Part shown: positions 1 to 8,426 of the stretch, in pieces
Layout: each line of letters opens with the position of its first letter
How positions within the stretch are numbered: the stretch's first letter is position 1
Source of the DNA: Candidatus Cryosericum hinesii
GTDB lineage: Bacteria; Caldisericota; Caldisericia; Cryosericales; Cryosericaceae
Assembly: GCF_003570985.1 (NCBI RefSeq)
Contig: NZ_QXIW01000024.1
Coordinates: 23,803 to 68,508 of the forward strand
Direction of reading: 5' to 3'
Length of the DNA: 44,706 nucleotides
Notes under the pieces: generated by a model
What the model was told of the DNA's origin: nothing
Databases searched by the model: none
What the model saw: only the letters and a program-made list of their open reading frames with translations
Translations under genes and position numbers: made by a program

Positions 1-402
1 GAGCAGGCCGGGATCGAGTTCGCTCAGGCAGCCGAGCTTGCCCCAACCGAGTACATGTACTGGCACCACAAGGGGACGAATGCTCTTGCCCAGAACAAGA
101 CGTCCATCGCGGTAACAGCGCTGGCCCGTGCCATCGCTCTCCCGGGTGCCGCCTCCGTCTGCTACTATAACTTGGCCATGGCTCTGGGTGCGGCACGCGA
201 GACGGAACGTGCCACGATGTTCTTGCAGAAGGCGATTGCGCTGCGACCGGACGACCCTGAACTCCTGATGCGTTCAGTGAGAATCATGAACGGTTGGGGG
301 AGACGTGCCACGGCCATCGAGTGCCTGCGGGCATTCACCCGTTCAGGCAGGCGAAGACACGACGTCGAGCTCCTGCTCAGCGAACTGCTTGCTGACAGCT
401 GA
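1..402 (+). CDS. TPR-repeat protein, C-terminal part (truncated by window edge)
   Basis: The reading frame is open from base 1 and ends with TGA at 400-402, so the gene starts outside the window. The visible part has tetratricopeptide-type helical pairs: a segment around 'YYNLAMALGAARETERATMF' followed by 'ALRPDDPEL', the usual TPR turn with an Ala/Pro pattern. TPR domains are protein-interaction scaffolds, and nothing visible shows a partner or an enzyme domain. It lies 8 bases upstream of tilS on the same strand and is probably cotranscribed with tilS-hpt-ftsH. An internal ATG at 55 exists, but the upstream residues continue the same helical pattern, so I do not take it as the start. Confidence 0.7.
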   Translation, partial: EQAGIEFAQAAELAPTEYMYWHHKGTNALAQNKTSIAVTALARAIALPGAASVCYYNLAMALGAARETERATMFLQKAIALRPDDPELLMRSVRIMNGWGRRATAIECLRAFTRSGRRRHDVELLLSELLADS

Positions 403-410
403 TCAGGCTC

Positions 411-1808
411 ATGCTTCAGGACGACGTCTGGTCATACTGCACCTCTCTTGAGCTGCTGGTCCCTGGTACCCGGGTGGTCGTCGCCGTTTCGGGTGGGTCG
501 GATTCGGTCGCGCTGCTACGCCTTCTCTGCTCATTGCGGGAAAGCTGTCATCTCGACGTGGTCTGTGCCCATTTCAACCATCAGCTCCGCGGTGCCGAAA
601 GTGATGCGGACGAGGCGTTTGTGCGGGGACTGGCAGGCTCACTGAACGTGCCCTGCGAAACAGGATCCGACAATGTGGGCGCGTACGCTTCCGAACATCA
701 TCTGAGCCTCGAAGAAGCGGCCCGGGAACTGCGGCTTCGCTTTCTCCGCATGACGGCGCTCAAGACAGGAGCTGCATGCATCGCAACGGCTCACACGCAG
801 GACGACCAGGCTGAGACGGTTCTGTTTCGACTTCTCAAGGGGACTGGCTTGCGGGGGATGTCCGGCATGGCGCCGCGGGCGGGGATGTTCATCCATCCGC
901 TGCTCGCAGTGTCAAAAGAACAGCTTCAGGGCTGGCTGCGGGCGCAAGGTTTCGTCTGGCGGGAGGATTTGTCAAATGCGGACGAGCGGCACGAGAGGAA
1001 CTTCATCCGTACGAGCGTGATCCCGTTGATCGAGAGCCGGTTTCCTGCCGCGAAGACGGCCGTCGCGCGAACGGCGAACATGGCGCGTGCCACATGTGAG
1101 TTGTTTGAGCGGCAGACCGAGCAGGTGACCGACAACATCGAGATCCTGGAAGCGGGCGATGGAAGGCATCCGGGAGCGTTGCGCCTTGCCAAAGGGGCAC
1201 TTGCGAGCCTACCTGATCCCCTGCTGCAATATGCACTTGAGGAGATTTTCGCCACGTCGGGCGTCGGTCCCAGCTTCGAACGGTTGACGCGGAGTACCCA
1301 GGCCATACGGAACGGCAGGACAGGCGTGCGCGTAACGCTGGATGACCGTGTGACGCTGGAGGTGGGTTACCAGCACGTTTATGTCTATGGCGCCGCGTTC
1401 ACCGGTCGTGTCCAGGAGCCTCAGGAGATAGCGAAGCTCCCTGCAACAATCGACTGGTTTCGGAGGCGCCTGACCTTCGAGGAGAAGACGCCTGCGGACG
1501 TTCCGTCAGACTTAAGGGACGTCGGGCCGAAGGAAGCATGGTTCGACGTGGACGCGTTGCGGTTGCCGCTGACGGTACGCCACGCACGGCCTGGTGACCG
1601 CATGACGACGTTTGGGGGGCATCAACACAAGCTGCAGGACCTGTATGTCGACGCAAAGGTCGACCGGGTGCTGCGGGCGCGGCGTCCCGTCGTGTGCGAT
1701 GCAGATGGCATTATCTGGGTGCCCGCCCTCGCTCGCAGCGCCGCAGGAGTGGTAACAGTTGAGTCGCGCCGCTTCCTGCGCATTGTATACTATAGTTCAC
1801 AGTGCTAA
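411..1808 (+). CDS. tilS: tRNA(Ile)-lysidine synthase
   Basis: 465 residues. TilS uses ATP and lysine to convert C34 of tRNA-Ile2 (anticodon CAU) to lysidine, so that it reads AUA and is charged with Ile. The N-terminal PP-loop ATP-pyrophosphatase motif SGGSDS is at residues 27-32. It is followed by 'AHFNHQLRG' and 'ATAHTQDDQAET', both typical of TilS. The C-terminal TilS domain is present ('RHARPGDRM' to 'LQDLYVDAKV'). The length matches two-domain TilS proteins. The neighbours hpt and ftsH follow immediately; tilS-hpt-ftsH is a widely conserved order. The gene ends with TAA at 1806-1808, 31 bases before the hpt start chosen here. Confidence 0.95.
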   Translation: MLQDDVWSYCTSLELLVPGTRVVVAVSGGSDSVALLRLLCSLRESCHLDVVCAHFNHQLRGAESDADEAFVRGLAGSLNVPCETGSDNVGAYASEHHLSLEEAARELRLRFLRMTALKTGAACIATAHTQDDQAETVLFRLLKGTGLRGMSGMAPRAGMFIHPLLAVSKEQLQGWLRAQGFVWREDLSNADERHERNFIRTSVIPLIESRFPAAKTAVARTANMARATCELFERQTEQVTDNIEILEAGDGRHPGALRLAKGALASLPDPLLQYALEEIFATSGVGPSFERLTRSTQAIRNGRTGVRVTLDDRVTLEVGYQHVYVYGAAFTGRVQEPQEIAKLPATIDWFRRRLTFEEKTPADVPSDLRDVGPKEAWFDVDALRLPLTVRHARPGDRMTTFGGHQHKLQDLYVDAKVDRVLRARRPVVCDADGIIWVPALARSAAGVVTVESRRFLRIVYYSSQC

Positions 1809-1839
1809 GTTGTCTCACAGTGGGAGCGGGGTAGAATAC

Positions 1840-2406
1840 ATGGACATGAGAGATGAAATACTCGAGGTTCTGGTCTCGACCGAGGAAATCCAGAAACGCA
1901 CAGCCGAGCTGGGACAGCAGATAGGACATGATTACGAGGGCAGGAACCCGCTGATGATCTGCATTCTGCGGGGCGCCGTCGTGTTCCTTTCCGATCTCAT
2001 ACGCTCGGTGCCGATTCACGTCATGGTGGACTTCATGGGCGTGAGCAGCTATGGCGGTACCAACTTGGATAGCACGGGCGTGATCAAGATCACGCGTGAC
2101 GTCGACGCCAACGTGGCGCACCGCGACATCATCATCGTCGAGGATATTGTCGACACAGGCCTTACGATGAAGGCACTGGTCGATCTCATGAAGACGAGGG
2201 GCCCCAGCAGTATCGAGATCTGCACGTTCCTCTCCAAACCGCAGCGCCGCAAGGTGGACGTGGACATCAAGTACTGCGGGTTTGAGGTTCCCAACAAGTT
2301 TGTCATCGGTTACGGGCTGGATTACGACGAGAACTACCGGAACCTGCCATTCGTCGGCGTCCTGAAACCCGAGGTTTACGAGAAGAGAAAAGAGGAGAAG
2401 GGATAA
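1840..2406 (+). CDS. hpt: Hypoxanthine phosphoribosyltransferase
   Basis: 188 residues from ATG 1840. It salvages hypoxanthine (and usually guanine) with PRPP to make IMP/GMP. The PRPP-binding motif is seen at residues 99-107 (IVEDIVDTG), and the flexible-loop region around 'VSSYGG' (68-73) is conserved. The frame stays open upstream to 1759, inside tilS, but those residues do not match the family. ATG 1840 gives the usual family start (MDMRDEILEVLVS) and is preceded by a GGGAG element at 1822-1826; ATG 1846 is a close alternative. A TATACT element at 1786-1791, inside the end of tilS, could be the -10 of an internal promoter, but I see no good -35. Stop TAA 2404-2406 abuts the ftsH start. 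Confidence 0.94.
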   Translation: MDMRDEILEVLVSTEEIQKRTAELGQQIGHDYEGRNPLMICILRGAVVFLSDLIRSVPIHVMVDFMGVSSYGGTNLDSTGVIKITRDVDANVAHRDIIIVEDIVDTGLTMKALVDLMKTRGPSSIEICTFLSKPQRRKVDVDIKYCGFEVPNKFVIGYGLDYDENYRNLPFVGVLKPEVYEKRKEEKG

Positions 2407-4320
2407 GTGGCCAACCAGAAGAAGAACGGAGGCTCAAACCCGAATCTGCTGAAAGAGCTCATCGGATGGGCGCTTCTCTTTGCCATACTATGGGGCGCCT
2501 ATTCGCTGTTCAAGACTCCTGTGGCCCAGCCGGCGCAACTCACATATACCGATTTCGTAACCAAGGTTCAGGCTGGAGAGGTCAAGGACGTCAAGTTTGA
2601 GATTGCCGACGTTGTCCAGACCGGCACGGGGACGCTGAAGGATGGCACGAAGTTCACAACCATCGCGCCGTTGTACGATGCCAGCCTGTATCCGCTGCTG
2701 ATCGCAAAGGGTGTGCAGGGGGACTTCAACAAGGCACAGACGAGCATCTGGGTGATGCTGCTGACCAATGTCCTGCCGTATGTGCTGCTGATCGGGTTCT
2801 TGTTCTTCATGATGCAGCGCATGCAGGGAGGACAGAACAACCAGGTGTTCGGGTTCGGCAAGAGCAAAGCCAAGCTGTTCATGGACAACCGCCCGCGTGT
2901 GACGTTCAAGGACGTTGCGGGTCTGGATGAGGCCAAGGAAGAGACGGGCGAGCTGATCGACTACCTCAAGAACCCCAAGAAATTTTCGGTAATGGGCGCC
3001 AAGATTCCCAAGGGCGCGTTGCTGGTTGGGCCTCCTGGTTGTGGAAAGACACTGCTCGCGCGTGCAATCTCCGGCGAGGCCAAAGTGCCGTTCTTCAACG
3101 TGTCGGGTTCGGAGTTCGTCGAGATGTTTGTCGGCGTGGGCGCAAGCCGCGTCAGGGACTTGTTCGCACAGGCGAAACAATATGCTCCATGCATCGTGTT
3201 CATTGATGAGATCGATGCCGTGGGACGCCATCGCGGCGCAGGCATCGGCGGCGGCAACGATGAACGTGAACAGACCTTGAACCAACTACTCGTCGAGATG
3301 GACGGTTTTGATGCGAACAAGGGCATCATCATCCTTGCGGCAACGAACCGGCCTGACGTTCTGGATCCTGCTCTGTTGCGCCCGGGTCGCTTTGATCGGC
3401 GCGTTGTCGTCGATCTGCCGGATGCCAAGGGACGGGAGGAGATCCTCAAGGTGCACGCTTCGGACAAGCCGTTCGTGGCTGACGTCATGTTTGGCACGAT
3501 CGCCAAGGAGACCGCCGGATTTACAGGAGCCGATCTGGAGAACCTGCTGAATGAGAGTGCATTGCTTGCTGTCCGCAGGGGAAAGGCGGATATCACGATG
3601 GAAGAGGTCGAGGAAGCCATCGACAAGGTCATCGCTGGACCACAGAAGAAGTCGAGAATCATCAGCGACGACGAGCGCCGGCGCATCGCCTATCATGAAG
3701 CCGGGCATGCTGTCGTCGGCAAGGCTCTGGCCGCACGTGAAGAAGTCCACCGCATCAGTATCGTGTCACGCGGCATGGCCCTCGGGTTCACGCTGCAGCT
3801 CCCCACAGAAGACCGGTACATGCGCACCAGCGAGGAACTCCTCAGGGACGTTGCCGGCCTGCTCGGCGGAAGTGCTTCCGAGAAACTCTTCCTGGGAAGT
3901 ATCTCGACCGGACCTTCGAACGATCTCGAGCGTGCCACGGACGTTGTCCACCGCATGATCCGTGCATATGGCATGAGTGAGAAACTCGGTCCCCTTACCT
4001 ATGGCAAGACCAGTGACCTGGTGTTCCTCGGGAAGGAACTCAGTGAGGAGCGCAACTACAGTGAGGAGACCGCTCAGACCATCGACGCCGAGGCCAGACG
4101 CCTGGTCGAAGAGCAGTACCAGCGCGCGACCGAAGTCCTGGAGATGAACCGTGTCGTACTGGAGAATCTGGTGACTGTCCTGCTGGACAAAGAAACGCTG
4201 CAGGGGCCGGAACTCGAAGAGGCGCTCAGGGGCGTCATCGATCTGACGGCGAGCACTGTCCACATTCAGGCGCCCGCTTCACAGTCTGGTTCGCCGGTGA
4301 GCACACAGCCTGCTTCCTAG
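2407..4320 (+). CDS. ftsH: ATP-dependent zinc metalloprotease FtsH
   Basis: 637 residues from a GTG start directly after the hpt stop, with AGAGGAGAAGGG just upstream as ribosome-binding site. FtsH is a membrane-anchored AAA+ protease that degrades misfolded and regulatory membrane or cytosolic proteins. Visible parts: transmembrane segments at about 17-36 and 115-137 with a short external domain between; Walker A GPPGCGKT at 208-215 (Cys where Thr is commoner); Walker B '[11 protein letters not shown]'; pore loop '[10 protein letters not shown]'; second region of homology ending 'RPGRFDR'; and zinc-protease motif HEAGH at 430-434. The conserved 'SNDLERAT' segment, which supplies the third zinc ligand in the family, is also present. 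It is the last gene of the tilS-hpt-ftsH run and is followed by a strong terminator. Confidence 0.97.
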   Translation: MANQKKNGGSNPNLLKELIGWALLFAILWGAYSLFKTPVAQPAQLTYTDFVTKVQAGEVKDVKFEIADVVQTGTGTLKDGTKFTTIAPLYDASLYPLLIAKGVQGDFNKAQTSIWVMLLTNVLPYVLLIGFLFFMMQRMQGGQNNQVFGFGKSKAKLFMDNRPRVTFKDVAGLDEAKEETGELIDYLKNPKKFSVMGAKIPKGALLVGPPGCGKTLLARAISGEAKVPFFNVSGSEFVEMFVGVGASRVRDLFAQAKQYAPCIVFIDEIDAVGRHRGAGIGGGNDEREQTLNQLLVEMDGFDANKGIIILAATNRPDVLDPALLRPGRFDRRVVVDLPDAKGREEILKVHASDKPFVADVMFGTIAKETAGFTGADLENLLNESALLAVRRGKADITMEEVEEAIDKVIAGPQKKSRIISDDERRRIAYHEAGHAVVGKALAAREEVHRISIVSRGMALGFTLQLPTEDRYMRTSEELLRDVAGLLGGSASEKLFLGSISTGPSNDLERATDVVHRMIRAYGMSEKLGPLTYGKTSDLVFLGKELSEERNYSEETAQTIDAEARRLVEEQYQRATEVLEMNRVVLENLVTVLLDKETLQGPELEEALRGVIDLTASTVHIQAPASQSGSPVSTQPAS

Positions 4321-4341
4321 TCGAGACACAGCAATATCAGG

Positions 4342-4373
4342 AAAAGGCCCCAGCCTGACGGCTGGGGCCTTTT
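4342..4373. terminator. Bidirectional rho-independent terminator between ftsH and fba
   Basis: Inverted repeat AAAAGGCCCCAGCC / GGCTGGGGCCTTTT with a 4-base TGAC loop. It has a T run on each strand, so it can stop both ftsH and the convergent fba transcript. Confidence 0.9.
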
Positions 4374-4399
4374 GAATGTCCTGGAAGCCTGTAGCGTTC

Positions 4400-5254
4400 T
4401 CAGGCGCGGTTGGCAGTGCCGAACAATTCGATTTTGCCACGCACGCCGTCCATGATGGCCTGCAACTGTGGCTTTGCAAGATCCCGGAACCCAATGGCGT
4501 CCGGGGTCTGCTCGAACATCGCCTTGACGGCGAGAGCGGCCTTTTTCTGCAGGAAGGTCGCAATATTGATCTTGCTGATGCCCAGCAGGATGACCTGCTT
4601 GACATCCTCATCCACTGCGCCGGAGGCGCCGTGCATGACAAGCGGCACAGTCGGCATGGCTTCGTGCAGCTTGCGGCAGAGTGCGATGTCGAGATGGGCT
4701 GCCTGGACGGCCATGGCGTGGACTGTTCCAATGGATACGGCCAGGGCGTCGACGTGCGTATCGCCAATAAAGCGAACTGCCTCGTCGACCGCGGTGTAGT
4801 GCATATCCTCGGCCTCGGTGCTTGCGCCGTCCTCAGACTTGCCGACCTTGCCGATCTCCGCTTCGACTGCCACGCCTACCTGGTGGGCGGCTTCGACGAC
4901 CTGACGCGTGATGGCGACGTTCTCGGCATATGGCAGCGACGAACCGTCAAACATGACGGAGCTGAACCCGGCACGCAGTCCTTCGACGCAGCGCAGGAAG
5001 CTCTTGCCGTGATCGAGGTGCACGACGACGGGAATGGCATACTTGCCGGCGTAATGACGGGCGATCATGCACAGTTCTTCGAGCCCCGCAAAATCAGAGC
5101 TACCCTGCGAGATCTGGAGGATGACGGGCGCCTTCATCTCATACGAGGTTTCGACAACAGCCTTGGCATATTCCAGGTTGTGGATGTTGAACGCGCCGAC
5201 CGCGTAGTGGTTCTTGAGTGCGTCCTGTGTGACTTCTTTCAACGTTACCAGCAT
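4400..5254 (-). CDS. fba: Class II fructose-bisphosphate aldolase family protein
   Basis: 284 residues. Class II aldolases use a divalent metal to split fructose 1,6-bisphosphate (or tagatose bisphosphate) into two triose phosphates. The metal-binding motif HLDHG is at residues 79-83, 'AEIGKVG' lies in the central region, and the C-terminal phosphate-loop segments 'VMHGASG' and 'ISKINIAT' are present. The length is typical of the short KbaY/GatY/Fba group; the sequence alone does not settle fructose versus tagatose specificity. ATG 5254 has GGAGGTGG just upstream. It is the last gene of the amidohydrolase transcript, 18 bases behind the allantoinase-like gene, which is an odd partner for an aldolase. 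Confidence 0.9.
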   Translation of the reverse strand: MLVTLKEVTQDALKNHYAVGAFNIHNLEYAKAVVETSYEMKAPVILQISQGSSDFAGLEELCMIARHYAGKYAIPVVVHLDHGKSFLRCVEGLRAGFSSVMFDGSSLPYAENVAITRQVVEAAHQVGVAVEAEIGKVGKSEDGASTEAEDMHYTAVDEAVRFIGDTHVDALAVSIGTVHAMAVQAAHLDIALCRKLHEAMPTVPLVMHGASGAVDEDVKQVILLGISKINIATFLQKKAALAVKAMFEQTPDAIGFRDLAKPQLQAIMDGVRGKIELFGTANRA

Positions 5255-5272
5255 TGTGCCACCTCCACGTGG

Positions 5273-6652
5273 TTAGACAGCCTTGATGAATTTTCCGTAG
5301 CCGGCTCCTGCAGGGAACTCCCCCGAACTGTCGTAGACCTGACTGCCACGCACATACGTCTGGCGGACTACGCCTCGCAGCTCCCGTCCCTCGAAGGGCG
5401 TGTACTTGTTCTTGGCGTAGAGGTCTTCGGCGTGCACAGTCATCGGTGCATTCAGGTCGATGCAGGCGAAATCAGCATCGGAACCGACTGCAAGTATACC
5501 TTTCCGCGGGAATAAGCCAAGACGCTTCGCCGGGTTGGTACTCATGATTTCGCCAAAACGGTACAGATTCATGCCCCGGACCGTGCAGCCCTCGTAGAGC
5601 ATCAACGGGACACGGAGCTGAACGCCCGGCATGCCTGCGTAGGCATTCCAGATGTTGTCCGTGACCTTTTCCCGAGGGTAGATGCCGGCTGCATGATCGG
5701 TCGTCACATAGTCGATGGTCCCGTCCAGCAGACCCGCCCAGAGCACTTCGTTATCATAGCGGTCGCGCAACGGCGGCGTGCACTTGGCCAGACTGCCCAG
5801 GCGCACAAAGTCCTCTCGGTTGAGCAACAGGTAGTGTGGGCAGGTTTCGGTCGTGGCGTCGATGCCCTGACCCTTGGCTTGCCGGACAAGGTCGACACCT
5901 GCGGAAGTCGACATGTGGACGATATGGACACGCGTATGCTCGCGTCGGGCGAGAGCAAGAACTGTGGAGACCGCGAGAGGTTCTGCATCGTACGTGCGGC
6001 CGTCCTTGTACGCCAGGGGGTCCGAACGGCCCTCCCGAATGATCTTGTCGGTGTAGTACGTGGCAAGGAAGTAGTCTTCGGCGTGCACCGCCACCAGCAT
6101 GTTGAAATCGCGTGCAGCCTCGAAGAGCATCACCATCTGGCGCGTATCGAGGCGCGGATAGGTCTGCATGCCCGAGATAGTATAGGCCTTGATGCCGACG
6201 ACGCCCAGCTCCTTGAGTTCCGGCAATAGTCGGCGGAAGGCGCCGCTGTCGATGAAGGTTGGGGTCGTTCCGCCCCAGAATGCGTAATCGACGTAGGCCT
6301 TGGACTCGACAGCTCTCATTTTGGTTTTGAAGTTGTCGGGCGTGGTCACCGGCGGAAGCGATGTGCACGGCATGTCGACGATGGTGGTGACACCGCCGGC
6401 GGCAGCTCCCATCGTACCGGTGCCGAAGTCCTCACGTTCCGTGAAGCCGGGATCGTCGAAGTGGACATGTCCGTCGACTCCGCCCGGCATGACAAAGAGT
6501 CCATGCAGGTCGATGGCGGCGACTTCAGCCGGAGCAGGCTCACCGAGTGCGGGAGAGAACTTCTCGATGATACCGTCTGTGACCAGAATGTCGACTGCCA
6601 GGAGCGTGCCGTCAGGCTGTGCTATCTGAGCGTTCTGAAAGAGCTTCTGCAT
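5273..6652 (-). CDS. Allantoinase / dihydropyrimidinase-family cyclic amidohydrolase
   Basis: 459 residues. Members hydrolyse cyclic amide rings (allantoin, hydantoins, dihydropyrimidines, dihydroorotate) at a binuclear metal site. All expected ligands are visible: H62 and H64 (GHVHFDDPG), the lysine that is carboxylated in the family K155 (GIKAYT), H190 (AVHAED), H246 (HIVHMS) and D319 (TTDHA). 'TETCPHYLLLN', 'KCTPPLR' and the C-terminal 'KYTPFEGRELRG' are closest to allantoinases, so that is my preferred reading, with dihydroorotase or hydantoinase as alternatives. ATG 6652 has GGGAGG upstream. It lies between adenine deaminase and fba and is probably cotranscribed, which fits purine breakdown. 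Confidence 0.85.
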   Translation of the reverse strand: MQKLFQNAQIAQPDGTLLAVDILVTDGIIEKFSPALGEPAPAEVAAIDLHGLFVMPGGVDGHVHFDDPGFTEREDFGTGTMGAAAGGVTTIVDMPCTSLPPVTTPDNFKTKMRAVESKAYVDYAFWGGTTPTFIDSGAFRRLLPELKELGVVGIKAYTISGMQTYPRLDTRQMVMLFEAARDFNMLVAVHAEDYFLATYYTDKIIREGRSDPLAYKDGRTYDAEPLAVSTVLALARREHTRVHIVHMSTSAGVDLVRQAKGQGIDATTETCPHYLLLNREDFVRLGSLAKCTPPLRDRYDNEVLWAGLLDGTIDYVTTDHAAGIYPREKVTDNIWNAYAGMPGVQLRVPLMLYEGCTVRGMNLYRFGEIMSTNPAKRLGLFPRKGILAVGSDADFACIDLNAPMTVHAEDLYAKNKYTPFEGRELRGVVRQTYVRGSQVYDSSGEFPAGAGYGKFIKAV

Positions 6653-6664
6653 GGTAAACCTCCC

Positions 6665-8416
6665 TTAGATGAACAGACTGACAACTTTGAATTTCTCAAC
6701 GTCGATCAGGCCAAAATCCGTGATCTTGAGCTTTGGAATGACTGGAAGAGCCATGAATGCCAGTGTCATGAACGGATCGTCCAGCGGACAACCTGTTGCG
6801 TCGCGCATGATCTTTCCCAGATCATCCAGACGGACCGCGACCTCAGGTACGGACAGGTCGGACATGAGACCGCCATACGGGAGAGGGAGAGAACCGACAA
6901 CGTGTCCGTTGTTCGTCACCGCGAGGCCGCCACCGATGAAGGCGACCTGCTGTACGGCCAGCAGCATGTCGCGGTCGGTAACGCCGCACACGACGATATT
7001 GTGGGAATCGTGGGCAATCGATGACGCCACCGCTCCCTGTTTCATCTGGAAGCCGCTGATGAACGCCACGCCCACGCGCCCGGTAGCGTGATGGCGTTCG
7101 AAGACTGCCACCTTCAGGACGTCCTGATCGGTGTCCGACACGACATAGCCGTGCGTGTCGACTCTTGCGTTCACGCGGCGCTCGTCGGTTACAACCTGAT
7201 GGGGTATCAGCTGCAGGACTCGCAGCTGCTTGCCCGGCTCGGCCTTGACACGCAGGCTCTGGTAGGTAGGAGTGGCAATGTTGATGCTGTTCTTGATGCC
7301 GTAGCTCCTCGAAGGATGCCCGTCGTCGGGGCCCAGCCAGGCACCGTCCCTCGCTACAAGTTTTCCCTTCGCGTAGGTGGATGACGGCTGGACGTGCTGC
7401 GGGTCCGGGAAGATGATGAAGTCGGCCCAGTAGCCGGGGGCAATGGCACCTTTGCGGGAGAGGTTGTAGTGAGTGGCCGGGTTGAGCGAACCAAGGCGTA
7501 CGGCGGTCGGGAGGTCGATCCCCGCTTCAAGCAGCAGGTTGACTGCATAGTTGATATGCCCTTCCGCAACCAGGTCGGACGGGTGCCGGTCGTCTGTCGC
7601 CAGCATGATGCGGTGCATGTTCTCTTTGGTCAGCAATGGGATCAGGGCTTTCACATCCCGTGTCACCGATCCCTCGCGCATCATGATCCACATACCGCGA
7701 GCCAGCTTCTCGCGGGCTTCATCCGCCGTCGTGCATTCGTGGTCGGTAGAGATACCAGCGCCGATGTATGCCTCCAGGTCTCGCCCAGTGATGAAGGGCG
7801 CGTGTCCGTCGATCAACTGTCCGTCGAAGGCGGCCAGCTTGGCCAGGACTGCCGGATCCCTGAACAGGATGCCAGGGTAGTTCATGAACTCCGCAAGACC
7901 CAGGACTCGCGGGTTGTGGCTCAGTTCCGACAGCCGATCGGCGTCGAGTGACTCGCCGTTCGTCTCAAGGTGCGTGGCCGGGACACAGGAGGGAAGCATG
8001 AAGTAGAAATCCAGCGGAGAGTTGCGCGTAGCCTCGAGCATGAACCGGATGCCGCGTGCTCCAGCGACGTTGGCGATCTCATGCGGGTCTGCGATCACTG
8101 CGCCAGTGCCACATGCGAGCGCCACCTTGGCGAATTCGCCGGGGACGACCATGGTACTCTCGATATGCATATGACTATCGATGAAACTGGGCGCAGCATA
8201 GGCGCCTTTGCCGTCGACGACCGTCACGCCGTCATACCGCCCGATTCCTGCGATCTGACTGCCTGACAACGCAATGTCGACATCGTCCTCGATGTGCCCG
8301 TCGAAGACGTTGACCAGGTGGATATTCCTGACGACCACGTCCGCCGGTATGCGTCCGGCTGCGACGTCGATCAGCCGTGCGATGCGTTCCTGAGCTGTCT
8401 GAGTTTTGCTGTTCAT
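6665..8416 (-). CDS. ade: Adenine deaminase
   Basis: 583 residues from ATG 8416. It hydrolyses adenine to hypoxanthine and ammonia; Hpt, encoded elsewhere in the window, could reuse the hypoxanthine. Metal motif HMHIEST has H82 and H84; 'DPHEIANVAGARG' (110-122), 'GLAEFMNYPG' and 'TDDRHPSDL' are hallmarks of the bacterial Ade family. The C-terminal half includes 'IAHDSHNIVVCG', also typical. The frame is open to 8530, but that extension would overlap the upstream gene by about 100 bases. ATG 8416 has TGAGGTAAG just before it and leaves a 10-base gap, so I chose it. It is the middle of three consecutive amidohydrolase-superfamily genes. Confidence 0.94.
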   Translation of the reverse strand: MNSKTQTAQERIARLIDVAAGRIPADVVVRNIHLVNVFDGHIEDDVDIALSGSQIAGIGRYDGVTVVDGKGAYAAPSFIDSHMHIESTMVVPGEFAKVALACGTGAVIADPHEIANVAGARGIRFMLEATRNSPLDFYFMLPSCVPATHLETNGESLDADRLSELSHNPRVLGLAEFMNYPGILFRDPAVLAKLAAFDGQLIDGHAPFITGRDLEAYIGAGISTDHECTTADEAREKLARGMWIMMREGSVTRDVKALIPLLTKENMHRIMLATDDRHPSDLVAEGHINYAVNLLLEAGIDLPTAVRLGSLNPATHYNLSRKGAIAPGYWADFIIFPDPQHVQPSSTYAKGKLVARDGAWLGPDDGHPSRSYGIKNSINIATPTYQSLRVKAEPGKQLRVLQLIPHQVVTDERRVNARVDTHGYVVSDTDQDVLKVAVFERHHATGRVGVAFISGFQMKQGAVASSIAHDSHNIVVCGVTDRDMLLAVQQVAFIGGGLAVTNNGHVVGSLPLPYGGLMSDLSVPEVAVRLDDLGKIMRDATGCPLDDPFMTLAFMALPVIPKLKITDFGLIDVEKFKVVSLFI

Positions 8417-8426
8417 GCGTCTTACC

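Noticed and set aside
1759-1839. N-terminal extension of hpt
   Set aside because: It lies largely inside tilS and does not match the Hpt family; ATG 1840 gives the normal length.
2488-3285. 265-codon frame opposite ftsH
   Set aside because: Shadow of the ftsH coding sequence with no domain or start signal.
4376-5515. 379-codon plus-strand frame opposite fba
   Set aside because: It overlaps a recognised aldolase on the other strand and begins inside the terminator region; there is no family resemblance.
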